NCBI GenBank assembly: GCA_019454045.1
Contig: SKCR01033643.1
Coordinates: 295,165 to 359,164 of the forward strand
DNA from: Zanthoxylum bungeanum
Taxonomy: Eukaryota > Streptophyta > Magnoliopsida > Sapindales > Rutaceae
Length of the DNA stretch: 64,000 nt
Direction of reading: 5' to 3'
The notes beneath the pieces were generated by a model that had not been told where the DNA came from, did no database searches, and was given only the letters and a program-made list of their open reading frames with translations. The translations under genes and the position numbers were made by a program. Numbering within the stretch: the first letter of the stretch is position 1; every line of letters begins with the position of its first letter. Below, piece by piece: positions 46,234 to 58,394 of this stretch.

Positions 46234-47940
46234 TCAGCGCATGCCAATGCTATATACAAGCTTCTCAAATGTTAATGTCGATAAAGCTTTAGTAAATAGG
46301 TCTGCAAAGTTATCAGTTGATCGTATTTGTTTGACATCAATTTGTTTACTCTGCAGTAACTCATGAGTATAGAAGAAGTTAGGTGAGATGTGTTTGGTTC
46401 TGTCTCCCTTGATGTACCCTCTTCTGATTTGTGCAATACATGCAGCATTATCTTCATATATCACTGTTGGAATTCTGTGACAGAGTTTAAGTTGCATGTG
46501 CTCTGAATGTGATGGATAAGTGACCTTAACCATATACATTTTCTGCTTATTTCATGTAGTGCAAGTATCTCTGAGTGATTGGAGGATGTAACAACAAAGG
46601 ACTGTTTTATAGATCGTCGTGAAATTGTCGTGTTATTGTAGGCAAGAACATACCTAGTCTGGTGCCTTATGAGGGTCAGAGAGATATCCTGCATTAGTAT
46701 AACCAACAAGGCCTGGATTTTGAATACTTAATAGATGAGCATTATCCATGTTGAAACGTTTTAGAATATTCTCAATATATGTAGACTGATGGATAAACAC
46801 TCCGTTAGTTTTACGCTCGATCTGCAAGCCGAGGCAATATTTCATTTTTTTTCCCAAGTCTTTCATCTCAAATTCTCTTTTCAAATATTCAACAGTTTTT
46901 TAAAAGCTCTTCAAGAGTTCCATTTAAGTTCATGTCATCGACATACATTGCTATGATAGCAAATCCAAATTCAGACTTTCTAATGAATACACATTGACAT
47001 ATATGATCATTTATATATATATATATATATATGTATATCTTTCATCAAATATTCACTCAAATAATTAAAATGCGTCCAGATTATTTCAATCTGTATAAAG
47101 AACGTTGTACCTTGATTGAACACAGTTTACGATCCTTTGATTTATATGCTTCGGATATTTTCAATTCTTCGGGGATTTTGATGTATATATCAATGTCAAG
47201 TGAGTCATAAAGGTATGTCGTCACTACGTCTATAAGACGCATGTCTAGTCTTTCAGAGACTGCCAAACTGATTAAAAATCGAAACATAATGGTATCCATC
47301 ACAGGAGAATACATATCCTCATAGTCAATACTTATTCTCTGCGAGAAACTTTGTACAACTAGTCGCACTTTATATCTAATGATTTCATTTTGTTTATTAT
47401 GTTTTCGTACAAACACATTTGTAACCAACGGGTTTGACATCTTCAGGTGTATGGACTATGGGTCGAAATACTTCATGTTTGACTAAAGAAGTCAATTCTG
47501 CTTGAATAACTTATTTCCAATTAGGCCAATCGTGTCTTTGTCTACATTCATCGATAGTTTGAGGTTCAAAATCATTTATAATTTCATTAGTTATTGTATA
47601 TGCAAACACATTGTCGATGATTATCTCATTTTGATCCCATACTTCTCTTGAATAAGCATAGTTTGTAGATTTTTCATCATTTTTAGATTTTTGAGCCTAT
47701 TCAGGGGCTAGTATCTCTTCAGGGACTATAAGTTCTTCTAGAACTGGTGATTTAGAAGATGTGTGGGGTTAGTCATTGCTCGAGCATTATTTTCAATAGG
47801 ATCTGAATCTCTCATTTTCCTCTTCCGGAGAATAGTATCCTTAGAACCGAGTTGTCTTTCATGTTTCTGACGTGCAATAGATGATTCATTAGCTGCTTTT
47901 ACACTAGATTGTTCAACATGAACAATCATCGGGTTAGTGT
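46234..47940 (-). pseudogene. copia RT-RNase H remnant
   Basis: Reading leftwards: linker 47929-47738 (MIVHVEQSSVKAANESSIAR); RT N-part through about 47440-47081 (VFVRKHNKQNEIIRYKVRLV, DYEDMYSPVMDTIMF, SLYRLK); catalytic YVDD near 46930 in 'AIIAMYVDDMN'; RT C-part 46884-46654 (EMKDLGKKMKYCLGLQIE); RNase H 46709-46234 ending DNFADLFTKALSTLTFEKLV. Frames change and stops occur between parts, and RNase H lacks its usual N-terminal TDSD region in frame. Non-functional. Confidence 0.88.
47010..47032. repeat. (TA)n microsatellite inside RT remnant
   Basis: A run of about 11 TA units interrupts the remnant. Confidence 0.85.
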
Positions 47941-48889
47941 ATTAACAACTAGTATTTATGACTTGGTTACTTTTGATGTCTGTATAAATATATTATGTAA
48001 TTGATTTGCAATTTGCTGCAAATGAACTATCCTTCGCACTTCATTTTCACATAGACTGGTGCGAGAATCTAAATGAGATATAGTAAACTAATTCTAAGAA
48101 ATTGTGTGGCTTATTTCATGAAGCTTCATTTTTTTTTAAGAGAGGAAAATTGTCTCATTTAAATAGCAATATATAAAAGATAATCTATTAGAAGTTCCAA
48201 TTACTAACAAGATTATGACGTTTTTCAGGACCTTCAATTAGGTCAACCAAACCATGTATGGTATATATTTTTTCTCCAAATAATATTAATATTTAGAAGT
48301 AAAATATAAACAAAGTACATAGTATAAAGTACTAATTGGCCTAATTTTCTCTCTTTAATTTCAAAGAGTTTCGACACATTAAGGTGAACAAGATCTGCTA
48401 GATCTTTAACCACTCTAATATTTCTTATCTGCTAGTTATATCCATTTTATCACTTTATCATCACGGGGATTCATGACTATTGTCATTACATTAATCATGC
48501 AATTCTTTTATATTTATATATCCATTATGATATATTTTATATTCACTTCAGAGAATGATAAATATCTTATTTCCAAAAAAAAAAAAATTTAACTCACCAT
48601 TTCAGTTGTGAGGTCATGTTAGATAAAATTGAGTTATATTCAATAAAAATATACCATCTATGTCTTGTATAGTAGTCAGGGATTCAAGCTCACTTGTAAA
48701 AATGGCCGAGGAAAATATTCATCATTCATGGATATTTATTTTCATTAATGGTACATTCTAAGCACATATCTTGGATTCACATTTCAATATATATACCCCA
48801 TGAAATAAAATGACATAATAAGACATTCAGAACAAAAAAATTATATTCATTTATAAAACTCCAGGTTCATATATATGATACTGTAAGCT
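47941..48889 (-). other. Unrecognised internal part of - strand copia
   Basis: Where integrase should lie no HHCC or DDE motif could be read; AT-rich and heavily decayed. A run of A occurs near 48577-48589. Confidence 0.5.
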
Positions 48890-50625
48890 TAGAATTTTAG
48901 GTTCTAAATGTTTAAAGTTGTAACTTAGAACTTCAAATTCTAATTTATTTGTAATTGCCAACAATAAATATATACTTATGTCTTGATATGATAACCATTG
49001 CAACATATATCTTTAAAATTCAGCATATTTCTATTGAATATGGCTGAATATAAAATATTTTTGATATATAGTTTAGTTCCACTTGCTGCTATAATTACGG
49101 CTCTTCTTGAGCATTCAATTAATATTAAGTTTGAGAAATATTTTTTATTTTGAAAAATATATAACAACACTATCAACTATCTCCTCCTCTTTTTTCGATA
49201 GCGGATAATTTATTCTGTAAGTCTATATGATTTCTAAAAATCTTCATAAAGGTTAATCAATGACATCTATAAATAAGATGAAAATTTTATATACGTCAAG
49301 TACATAATCATTGTATTTTTGTATCAGTCAAATTAATATCTTCAAGATATTTGAAAGATCTAACATTTTATCATAAACATATCACATCTGGTGATGATTC
49401 AAATCTTATTAAACTTAAAATAATAATTCAAGACTGTAGGGAGGAAGTAAATGAAAATAAATAATTTTAAAGTAAATAAAGAAATATAAAGAGAGTAATA
49501 CAAAATTATAAATTGTATTCACAATTGTGTTATGATTTCACTTACCAGAGCTTTATTCATTTACTGCAGTAGAGTTTCTCTATTATATCTATACGTAGTT
49601 GGAATTAACATTCACTACTGGGAATATTAAGAAATTGATTTTCTTGTTCTATGAGAACATCATATTTTATTTACAAATTGTAGTTCAGAACTATAGATTC
49701 TGATAGTAAATGCTAATTTGAACTTCAGGTCTAATTAGTTTTTTATTATTGCAAACTTCTAGCAGCGATAATTTAATAGTATAATCCAAAAGTATTAAGA
49801 TAAAAAATAGAAAATAAAAAAATCACATAAATTCATATAATGAAAACCAAAAATTACATATACATATTTGGAAAAAAATATTTCTTTGATCTAGAACTTC
49901 AGGTTCCGATCATACATTATTATTTAGAACGACAGGTCCTAAAAAGGAAGTTATATTTCAAAAATTCAAATTTTGATCGACAATGTTAATATTTAGAATT
50001 TCAAGTTGATAAATATGGTATTATAAATTCAGAACTTCATGTTCTATGGAAGATTTAAAACCTCAGGTTCTAATCCAAAATTTTAATTGATGGGGTTAGA
50101 ACTTCATGTTCTATAATTATTTTTTTATTTTAGAACTTCAAGTTCTAATAAAAAAAATTAATTAATGAGAATATAACTTCATGTTCTAATCTAAGAAATT
50201 AATTAATGAGGTAAAATTAATTAATGACAATCTTGAAATTTATTTACAATAGAAAAGTTGATTGTTTATTGCATGCGGAATGAAGATAGAGGGTCACAAC
50301 AATTCATCCACAAAAATTAAGAGCAAACTGTAGATCTGTAATATTTTCTGATGTGAATGATCCAATTTAATGGCAACCACAAAGCATAAAAGATTCAATT
50401 TAATGGCAACCACAAAGCATACACATAGCATAATGAATTAGAACTATTAATTTTAAGATTGAAATTTAGAACTTTAGGTTCTGAGAGGTTCTAATTTTTA
50501 ATATTGAGATTCAAAACTTCAGACTCTGAATTAGAAATATGAGTTCTAATTTTAATATTGAGATTCAGAATTTCAGGTTCTAATTTATTATTGAAATTCA
50601 GGACTTCCGGTTCTGATTTATTTCT
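48890..50625. repeat. Dispersed array of the near-palindrome TTAGAACTTCAGGTTCTAA
   Basis: At least 15 imperfect copies, for example near 48893, 48925, 49713, 49891, 49926, 50031, 50097, 50132, 50170, 50468, 50514, 50563 and 50600. The core is AGAAC-5 nt-GTTCT, an inverted repeat. Spacing is irregular (about 35-150 bp). It sits between the 5' LTR and pol of the - strand copia and has no coding frame. Confidence 0.75.
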
Positions 50626-50933
50626 ACTGCAAATCTTCAAGTTGCAATATTTAAAAGTAATCGCATATAAATCACAAGCCACCATGATTTAGCTTTCGAT
50701 TTGATTATAATTAGAAACCTAATATTAATCATAAACAATAATAATTTTACTTTCGGCTTTGATTATAAACATAAGTTGCATATAAATCATAAGTAACATT
50801 CATAGCTTCTGATTATAGCGAATTAGCTTCTGACCTTCATATATATATTGATTCGATTTGATTATAGCGAATTGACTTCAGGTCTTTGCATGTGATTATT
50901 CGTCTTTGATTATAGCGAATCGTGCTGATAACG

Positions 50934-51127
50934 TGTTATAAAAATAAAGAGATAGAAGAAGAGTATCTTGAAAGCCGCAAGATTTTCTTATTGATTCTGA
51001 ATGAATAATTAATTATACAAGAGTTGCTCTCTATTTATTAAGAGAGATTAGGTTAAGATCATTATCCCTAAGTAAGGTGGAATAAGTTAAAATAGAAAAT
51101 AAGTGTAAGACCATCTTAATTACAACA
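50934..51127 (-). repeat. 5' LTR of - strand copia
   Basis: 194 bp; TGTTATAAAAAT..ATTACAACA on the + strand; next to the TTAAT target copy at 51128-51132. Confidence 0.88.
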
Positions 51128-51134
51128 TTAATAT

Positions 51135-51425
51135 ATTTATTTATGTATTTATCATTGCTTTTCGGTGAAAGGCTGATACCCTACTTGAAAAGGCACAGAA
51201 ACACCACCATAATAGAAGAGATGAGGCGTTATTCTTTAACATTAAAGCTTAAGGGGTCCATCACACCAAAGCTCCATATTTCAACTTTAACTTTTTCTTG
51301 AATTTTTGTAACCCAACATTCATTATTGTCCTTTCCATGGTCCCAAAAAAGATCACATTTCTGAGTTGAAATGGGTATGGTGGTTTCTTAATTGTATCAC
51401 ATCATTTAACTAGAGCCAGCGATGA
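51135..51425 (+). repeat. XTH 3'-flank block duplicated at 10440-10745
   Basis: Homologous in the same orientation to 10440-10745. It lies between the copia insertion and the XTH 3' end and has no coding frame. Confidence 0.75.
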
Positions 51426-51567
51426 ATAGAAACTCGAAAATCATATTGAACATATCATACAATCTACAAAAGCAAAATGAACAAACCAACATGGAGTACA
51501 TGATATGATTCATCTTTTTTCAAACCCACCATTTATATATTTTTTTTACACAAACAAACCCAAAGCT

Positions 51568-51600
51568 GCTTCTTCTTCTTCTTCTTCTTCTTCATCTTCA
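51568..51600. repeat. (CTT)n microsatellite in XTH 3' UTR
   Basis: About eight CTT units then CATCTTC, i.e. GAA repeats on the gene strand, 26-58 bp beyond the stop codon. Confidence 0.85.
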
Positions 51601-51625
51601 AGATTCAACTATTCAAGCTTGATTG

Positions 51626-53364
51626 CTAGTGGCGGTGGTGCACACACTCGGTGGGAATGACTGGGAACCTAGCAGTGTCAGTGCAATAGTCATAGATGAG
51701 GTGATTGGCTCTGACCCATATGAGCTGGTGGCTTTGGTGCAAATTGAGCTCAGACAATGTTGGCTCATCCCACCAGAACCTTTTCTCACCACTGCTGCTA
51801 CATTTTTTGGCATTATCAGCACCTGCAACCGACACAAGGCATTCACATGCATCAATTTCAAAGCCTTTGTATGATGCAGTAAAAGGTGCATGGCTCCAGT
51901 CAGTCTTGACCCTTCCCCCTTGTGTGGCCCAGTCATCAGCATTCCATATTGAACTGTACACACCCATGGCTTGGTCCCTTGGATAAGGAATTCCTCTGTG
52001 CTCCAAGTTTGTGTGCACTCTAATTGGTGTCTCATCCACTAAAAATCTGAACAAAAACCAAAACAAACAGGAATTTACAGACCCAATTAACAAATTTTTA
52101 CATGCATGGTGTATGTATAATGTAAATATGTATATGTCTGGCATCTCTGAAAATCTGTATGGTCCCTTTCAGGAATATATATGAGTCCAAGGATTGGGTC
52201 CCTTTTTTTGTGGGTTTGTTTCTTTCTATGGACCTTTGTTATTTGTGTAGCAAACCCACTGGGAACACATGACCCCAAGGCTTATGATAGCTCACTCAGT
52301 TGCTTTTTATTCACAATTGAAAAAAAAAAAAAACATACACATACACATACATAGCAAGTGACTTACACAACTTGGCGTTGGTTCCAGAGAAGGGAATATG
52401 TGTGAAATTCCTTTGTTGGGTCGAACCAGAGGTTAAGTCTCTGCTCTCTATTGCCCACACCATTGACATACACATTGGTTTGGACTATGTATGGCTCTCC
52501 TGTGGTGTTCCCCAGGAACTCAAAATCAAACTCGTTGTGATTTGGACCGTCTGATGACATCTGTGGTTAAGCAAAAGAAATATATCATTATCATTGATGG
52601 TCAATGTCAAGATCCGACAATCACAGTTAGTTAGATTTTTGGTATCACATGATGGCAACTTAAGCCAATGAAATTAGAGAAAATGAAAGGATAGATTAAA
52701 TTATTGGGTCACGGGTATGATGAGGACTGTGACAGTAAATGCAAAATTTATGGACCGTAATGAAGATCACGAGGGAAACAGGAATAGGTAGATGGTGGTG
52801 TTTGACGAGTAACTAGTGTGGTACTAGTTACTCGTCTTGGCCATTTCATTCATGAATGCACAGATAAAAGCCAAGTTTCGATTTTTCTGCAAAAATGGGA
52901 AGTTTTTCAATGGCAACATTATTGAATGGGATTATCAAGTAAACAAGCTGAGGAGCTTAATTGCAGATTAAAAATGAACATTTTTTAAAAACAGAATGTT
53001 GTTAGTTTAAGCTTACATAGAAAGCAGTGACAGTTCCAGCAGAATCACCCTCTACAAGTTTGATTTGAATGGAGACTTTTCCAAACAAATACTTGCTCTT
53101 TGATGCAAACCCAGCTCCTGAAAATCAACACAATCCTAACATTTCATTAATCTATAAACATTATTAAAATGAAGGCAACAGTAATAAAGTTTCATTATAA
53201 TTACCAGAATAGTTATCAAGTTTGAGCTTGAGAGTATCTCCATCATAATGAACATGATCAAAAGCCCAGCTTGTTTGATAAAGATCATCAAACTTAGCTG
53301 AGCTGACCAAACCCACCATTAAAAGACCCACAAAGAGACTCAAAGGTAAAGGCATTTTCGCCAT
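51626..53364 (-). CDS. XTH9: Xyloglucan endotransglucosylase/hydrolase, XTH9-like
   Basis: Four exons: 53364-53205, 53117-53017, 52560-52367, 52046-51626. Introns of 87, 456 and 320 bp all have GT..AG ends and phases agree, giving 291 residues, normal for the family (GH16). A signal peptide (about residues 1-23, [20 protein letters not shown]) directs secretion. The catalytic motif is [11 protein letters not shown]97 nucleophile, D99, E101 acid/base, followed by the conserved N-glycosylation site N105-T-T. The C-terminal XET domain has the usual cysteines and ends ECVHHRH. The enzyme cuts xyloglucan and rejoins it to another chain, loosening or remodelling the wall. 'HNEF' rather than 'HDEI' and overall wording match Arabidopsis XTH9; orthology is inferred. 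An upstream in-frame ATG at 53409 would lengthen the signal peptide by 15 residues; I prefer 53364. No disruptions seen. Confidence 0.95.
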
Positions 53365-53457
53365 TGAAGATAGGAAGAAGAGGGAGAGTGAGTGAACAGC
53401 GCAAGACAAGTGAAACTTCTACTCTGAAATGCTCTGTCGAGAGCTCACAATATGGCG

Positions 53458-53464
53458 TTTTATA
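53458..53464 (-). promoter_or_regulatory. TATA box of the XTH gene
   Basis: TATAAAA on the - strand, 94 bp upstream of the chosen start, predicting a leader of about 60 bases. Confidence 0.7.
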
Positions 53465-53469
53465 GCTAA

Positions 53470-55642
53470 ATTTCTATTGGCTTCTTTCACACGAATCATC
53501 CCCTCTATTATGAAGAAATTTTGTGCTATATTTTTAATTATTTATTATTAAAATTTTGAGTAAATTAATATCGACTGAAATTTTAGATTTGAAATTGAAT
53601 TTATTTAATATTTTTGAAATTTTTCATATATAAATTAATATCCATATTTACAAATAATAATTTCTATATTTAAAAATATATGATGTCACTTAATAAGGAG
53701 TAATCTTTTAGTATCATGATATGGATGACATTACATTATCAATTAATAAATAAATATATGAAACGTTTTTATTAAATATATTTATATTATATTTAATTAT
53801 ATATTTTTTTTTATGTTTTAAGTGTGTTAAAGACTTTAAGATATCATTAGGTTAATTACATACTAGAATGATTTCATAATTAGACAGTGCGAACTATGAT
53901 TTGTATGAAAAAATCTATAATATAATGAAAATATCACGTTATCTGTGTAATAATTCAATAATTTATTGTTATGAGTGTTAAAAAATTAAATCATACATGT
54001 CATTTATTAATTTGTTGGTGGTATCACATCACCGGTGTTTTCGTTGTATCAAAGAATTACTCAACGTTTATCCTATCTCAGTAGCCTCGTCATCATTGTT
54101 CTTGGGACACGTAATAGGACACGTCGGATATAATTACAAATTTAAAAAATTGCCAAAGAAGCCAAAATTGGAAAATGTAGCCGTTAGCATTATTTAAGCT
54201 TAGCTGGCCAAAGGCTGGCAACCGTACAGACTACAGACTGAGGTACGATATGTCAGCTTCAAAATGGACGGGTCGTGAAGGCTAATCACAGCCAATTATA
54301 TCACGGCACGTGGAAGTTACAGCTGTTTCATTATATGCAGTCCCAAAAATTGTACTCCCAATTAGAGCGTACAACCTTGTCCAAAATTATTGTGGCAGGA
54401 CTGTATGATATATCATGTTCTATGAAAAAAATTGGTCAATAATTTTTGAAAAGCAGGATTTAAATTTGAACCAAATATTACATCGCTCGTATAAAAAATA
54501 ATACCAAAAAAGACGACTCAATTTACCAGGCCGGAGGCCCCCTCTGTACCTCGCAAATTTAGCTTGAACTGAACGAATCCGGATCCGGATCCTCGTATGT
54601 AAATATATCACTCAACTATCTACAAGATACGGCTACGTATCCCCTATTAACTTGGTTCTTGAAGCGGTAGGACGGAGAGTCAAGTAATTATAGAATACAG
54701 ACGAGAGTAGGTGAATATTGAGTGGGGTCTCTTCACTTTATTATTATCTTTGTTTATTGTTTTACTTTGCTGACGAAATTCCCAGCTGAGCTGCCAGCTG
54801 GGCTAGTACTGGCACACCACTTACTGTCGACTCAAAGCATTTTTTTGAAAATACTATTTCTTCGTCTAGCATCTCTGGTATATCATGTGTCGGATGTATA
54901 TATTATTTTTCTCACAGCAGACGGATCCCACAATTATGTGAGGTCCGTTTACTATAAAAGAGATGATATATACATCCAGCACATAATATAATTTTCGCTC
55001 TAATGTGTACTCTCTATTATAGAGTTTTTTTGCACTAAAAAAATGATGAAAAGTTCTTCAATTCAATGCATGGGGTAAAATTGTTATTCCCCAAAAAAGC
55101 TAAAATGGAGAAGCCACAGTTTCATGTCAAAAATGATGTGAAATTATTCATTTTCTGTAATTGTTAATATGATTTTTATTATCCTTTGTTATATTTGTAA
55201 TCTTTTTCTTATTTTTAATTTATATCATTATTTATAAATTAAAATTATTTTTCGAGATATTTTAAATGAGTGTAATATTGAATGTGTTTACTCATTAATT
55301 AATTAGATATAATTAAATAGAGTGGAAAGGGTAAAATTGCAAAAGATGAAAACAATAGTATATTTGATGTGGAATTTAGTGTTAGGGTTGGAGTGGATTT
55401 TTGTTTTGCACTATTTTAATGGGAATTTTTATTTTATGTTTTTAATGTGTTTTACGCTAAGATAGTGCAAAAGTTGTATTGTGGTTGGAGATGCTCTTAT
55501 AATGCATATTACTTACAATCCGCATGTCTATCAATCATGACTCATGAGTTCATAAATCAAATTTCACTTTTGAGGAGAAATATATTTCTACCTTCCATTT
55601 CATGAGATATCTATTTTTATTTTTAGGAAATATCTTCTAATA
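53470..55642. other. Intergenic, XTH upstream region
   Basis: Mostly AT-rich with no supported gene. Frames at 53997-54197 and 54722-54991 lack family features and codon character. XTH regulatory elements would be expected in the first 1-2 kb, but none can be assigned with confidence. Confidence 0.6.
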
Positions 55643-55657
55643 GGAATGGGGGATATG

Positions 55658-55892
55658 AATCGAAAATGTTGTCTCGGTGGTAAAGGCTTTGAACTTTAGT
55701 GATTTGTTTTATCTCAGGTTGAATGTTCGAATCTCACTAGATACATTTTCTTAGGGTCATGTTTTCTGGTATAAAAAGTCAGCGACTTACCTTGATCTGT
55801 GTTGAGAAACTTATGAGGGTACGAATCACAGGTCCTGAGAATTAGTCAAGCTATGCGTAAACTGACCCGGACACTTCGATTATCAAAAAAAA
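55658..55892 (+). mobile_element. tRNA-derived SINE
   Basis: 235 bp, flanked by a perfect 15-bp duplication GGAATGGGGGATATG (55643-55657 and 55893-55907). Near the start is an A-box-like TCTCGGTGGTAAAGGC, ~50 bp later a B-box GTTCGAATCTC, and it ends in a run of A. This is standard plant SINE structure. No coding capacity. Confidence 0.9.
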
Positions 55893-55907
55893 GGAATGGG
55901 GGATATG

Positions 55908-56082
55908 CAGTAATGATTTACCATAGGACCTTCAGTACTGTCACATGATAATATGCAGGTCCAACGACCCGCGTGCTAAGTAGTAATAAAAATAATTGAA
56001 TTTTTTTTATTTCTCTTTGTGCCACGTGGCACTAGATGCGCTGCAGTAAAATCATTACTGTAGCACCGCCGAACCCCTTCTA
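55908..56082. mobile_element. Probable MITE disrupted by the SINE
   Basis: CAGTAATGATTTACC (55908-55922) and its near inverted copy GTAAAATCATTACTG (56046-56060) face each other, with a palindrome GTGCCACGTGGCAC at 56019-56032. The right end reads GCACCGCCGAACCCCTTCT. The left terminus may lie upstream of the SINE (about 55640). A related palindrome-plus-stem pair is near 39220-39360. Family not identified. Confidence 0.4.
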
Positions 56083-58394
56083 ATATATTCATATTTTTTT
56101 AAGATAATGAAATGAAAGGACTTGTATCTCTGAAAGATGAATCAAATTAAACCAAGTATAGGAATTTAATTATCAAAAAAATGCTCAAGTCTTTTTTGGT
56201 CATGTTATGTGTGCCAAATTATTGAGAATTTGTTTATTAATTTAAAAAGAGTAATTATGGAATAAGTGCAGAGATGTTGGGAATGGGCAAGTAAGAGATG
56301 TGTTAATGGGCATGTGGGGTTGTGGAGGGTCCAATTTCATAACTACTAAAGTTTTGTTATCATTAGTTTTTAATCTTGATAGATCATAATTATTCTTTCT
56401 TTCATAGGCTTTTTGTTCTAGCTAATAATGTAGCAAAATTATTGACACATAGGTGAACATTACAAATAGATTTAAATAACATTACTAATGTAATCTTTTT
56501 GCTGACCATAGTGGTCAACATATATATTCGAGGTAGTGAATAAAATATTTAAACATATAGAGGAGAGAAATCTAGGGTTTTGATTCCATTTTCATGAAGA
56601 TTAAAGAATATTAAAAGCAACTTCATAATTCATATGTAATCTTGTGATTGTTGTTCCCGTAGTCACCAATTAGTGGGGTTTATTTTTTTTTTCGAAAGAT
56701 GGAAAATATACTGTACCAACAGAATATAATTATGTAAGAGGGAAATTCTCCTGAAAAATGTCGGATATATGATTATTATAGATTATCTTAATTAATTTAT
56801 GTGCAATCTCATTATAAGATTTTAGTCGAAACTGAATCTTAACCGCATTCAAGAACTGAATGACTACATAAATTTCATCTTCAATCAACCCAATTTCTTT
56901 GAAACTATATCAATTTTCAAACACAAGATTAATTATATCCTTTACAAAGCATAAGATTAACAATTTAGTGGGTTATTAAGAGAATAAAAGAAAGAAAAGG
57001 AATAAGGGTCATGACTCATGAATAGACAGATGCATGAATGCAATTATGGTACTGTCCCACAGCCTGTGTTGCTTTTATTTTTTTGTATAATGAAAAAACC
57101 ATGGAAACTCTGACAGACCAATTGTAAAGCTCATCGTGGGTGAAGAGATTATTTTGGGGCATTTAGTCACAGTCAGTACACAAATTGTAGCTTGGCTTTT
57201 GAGTATGAGAAATAGCTCTGAGTCTGAGCTGGGCAATTTTAAAATTGAAATCTCTTGAAACACATTTAAAGCATAATTTAGTGCGATCTGATGGGCGTGA
57301 ATTGATAGGTTTCTTGTAGCAGATTAAAATTTTCCGTGTATGGATAGATGATGGAGATGAATGATTACTTTAGGTTTGATTGCTTCTTGCCTTCTGCCAT
57401 GATGCTTTAAATTTTTATTTTCTTGAATTTTAATAATTCAGTTTAAATAAAAAAATCTTTTTCACATACGTGAATTATTGTATTCTATCCTGTATTTTAA
57501 AAATTAAATCAGTGATTTGAAAATTTTTATTTATCACTGATTCAATCGATTAAATTTTTCACGTTGAATCGGTAAAATTTAATGACATCATAGATAATTT
57601 TAATTAAATAAAAATTTTAAAAAATATTTAATTTCAATTTATGATTTTTTTTTTCTGAGTTAGGAACTGGCTTATTCAATTAGACTGGGTTAACGGACGA
57701 GTCCCAATTTGACTGATTTAACTATTCGATCCGATTTTAAAAACCATGACTCTATCTTAAATTATTATCTTATTAATTTCAATATATATCATAGGGACAC
57801 TTAGATATATATATTATAAATACACAAATTATCTCTCATCTTTTTTACTCACTGTCTTCTGAATTTTTTTTTTTTTTTTTTTTTAAATTTCTAACTATAT
57901 TTCTTTTAGTTCACCTATTCATCCATAAAAATAAGATCATCTTAACTACTCTCATTTTTTAGAATAATTAATAATTTATTACTTAATATTTTATATATTC
58001 CATAAAAGCGTTGAAGATTTCACCGTCCTATAAAAATTTCTTAAAATTTCAGAAGATTCGCACAATTTGTGACCCCAATTTAAATAACCATTACGGTGAC
58101 AACAAAATTTATAATTTTTTTTTTTTAATAATCTCCAAATTTTGGATTTTGTTTTCACCGTATGCCATATATTAGATTAGAGATACTAAATTATTTCTAA
58201 ATACATTTTTTTTTAAATGTTGTAAAATCTCACCATTAAATTATCTGACATATGCTTAAACAAAAAGAGTAAATCTCTGGTTGTCTCAAATTCTTATAAA
58301 AAAATACACCTCATGTACCTAAATCCAGGACATGACAATCAAATCATAAACCTTTTGCCATCAAACCACATTATTATTTATAAATACTCATTTA
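56083..58394. other. Intergenic AT-rich DNA
   Basis: No gene or complete element recognised. A T-run of ~22 bases lies at about 57859-57883. The 57075-57263 frame has no supporting features. Confidence 0.6.

Larger units (their letters stand above)
45808..51127 (-). mobile_element. Degenerate small-LTR copia element on - strand
   Basis: LTRs 45808-46004 (3') and 50934-51127 (5'), 197 and 194 bp, with perfect target duplication TTAAT at 45803-45807 and 51128-51132. Orientation follows the RT-RNase H remnants, read right to left. Beside the 5' LTR the - strand reads CGTTATCAGCACG, a primer-region motif I associate with a group of plant copia elements. Gag and integrase are not recognisable; 48.9-50.65 kb is instead an AT-rich repeat array. 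A related fragment lies at 58395-59772. Confidence 0.9.

Noticed and set aside
48890..50625. Heat-shock element array (nGAAnnTTCn) like that of some copia elements
   Set aside because: The box has GAAC-TTC with one intervening base instead of two, so it does not match the consensus; reported only as an unexplained near-palindrome array.
54722..54991. 89-codon frame with hydrophobic start, possible secreted peptide
   Set aside because: No start context, no conservation evidence, in AT-rich intergenic DNA next to no promoter motif.
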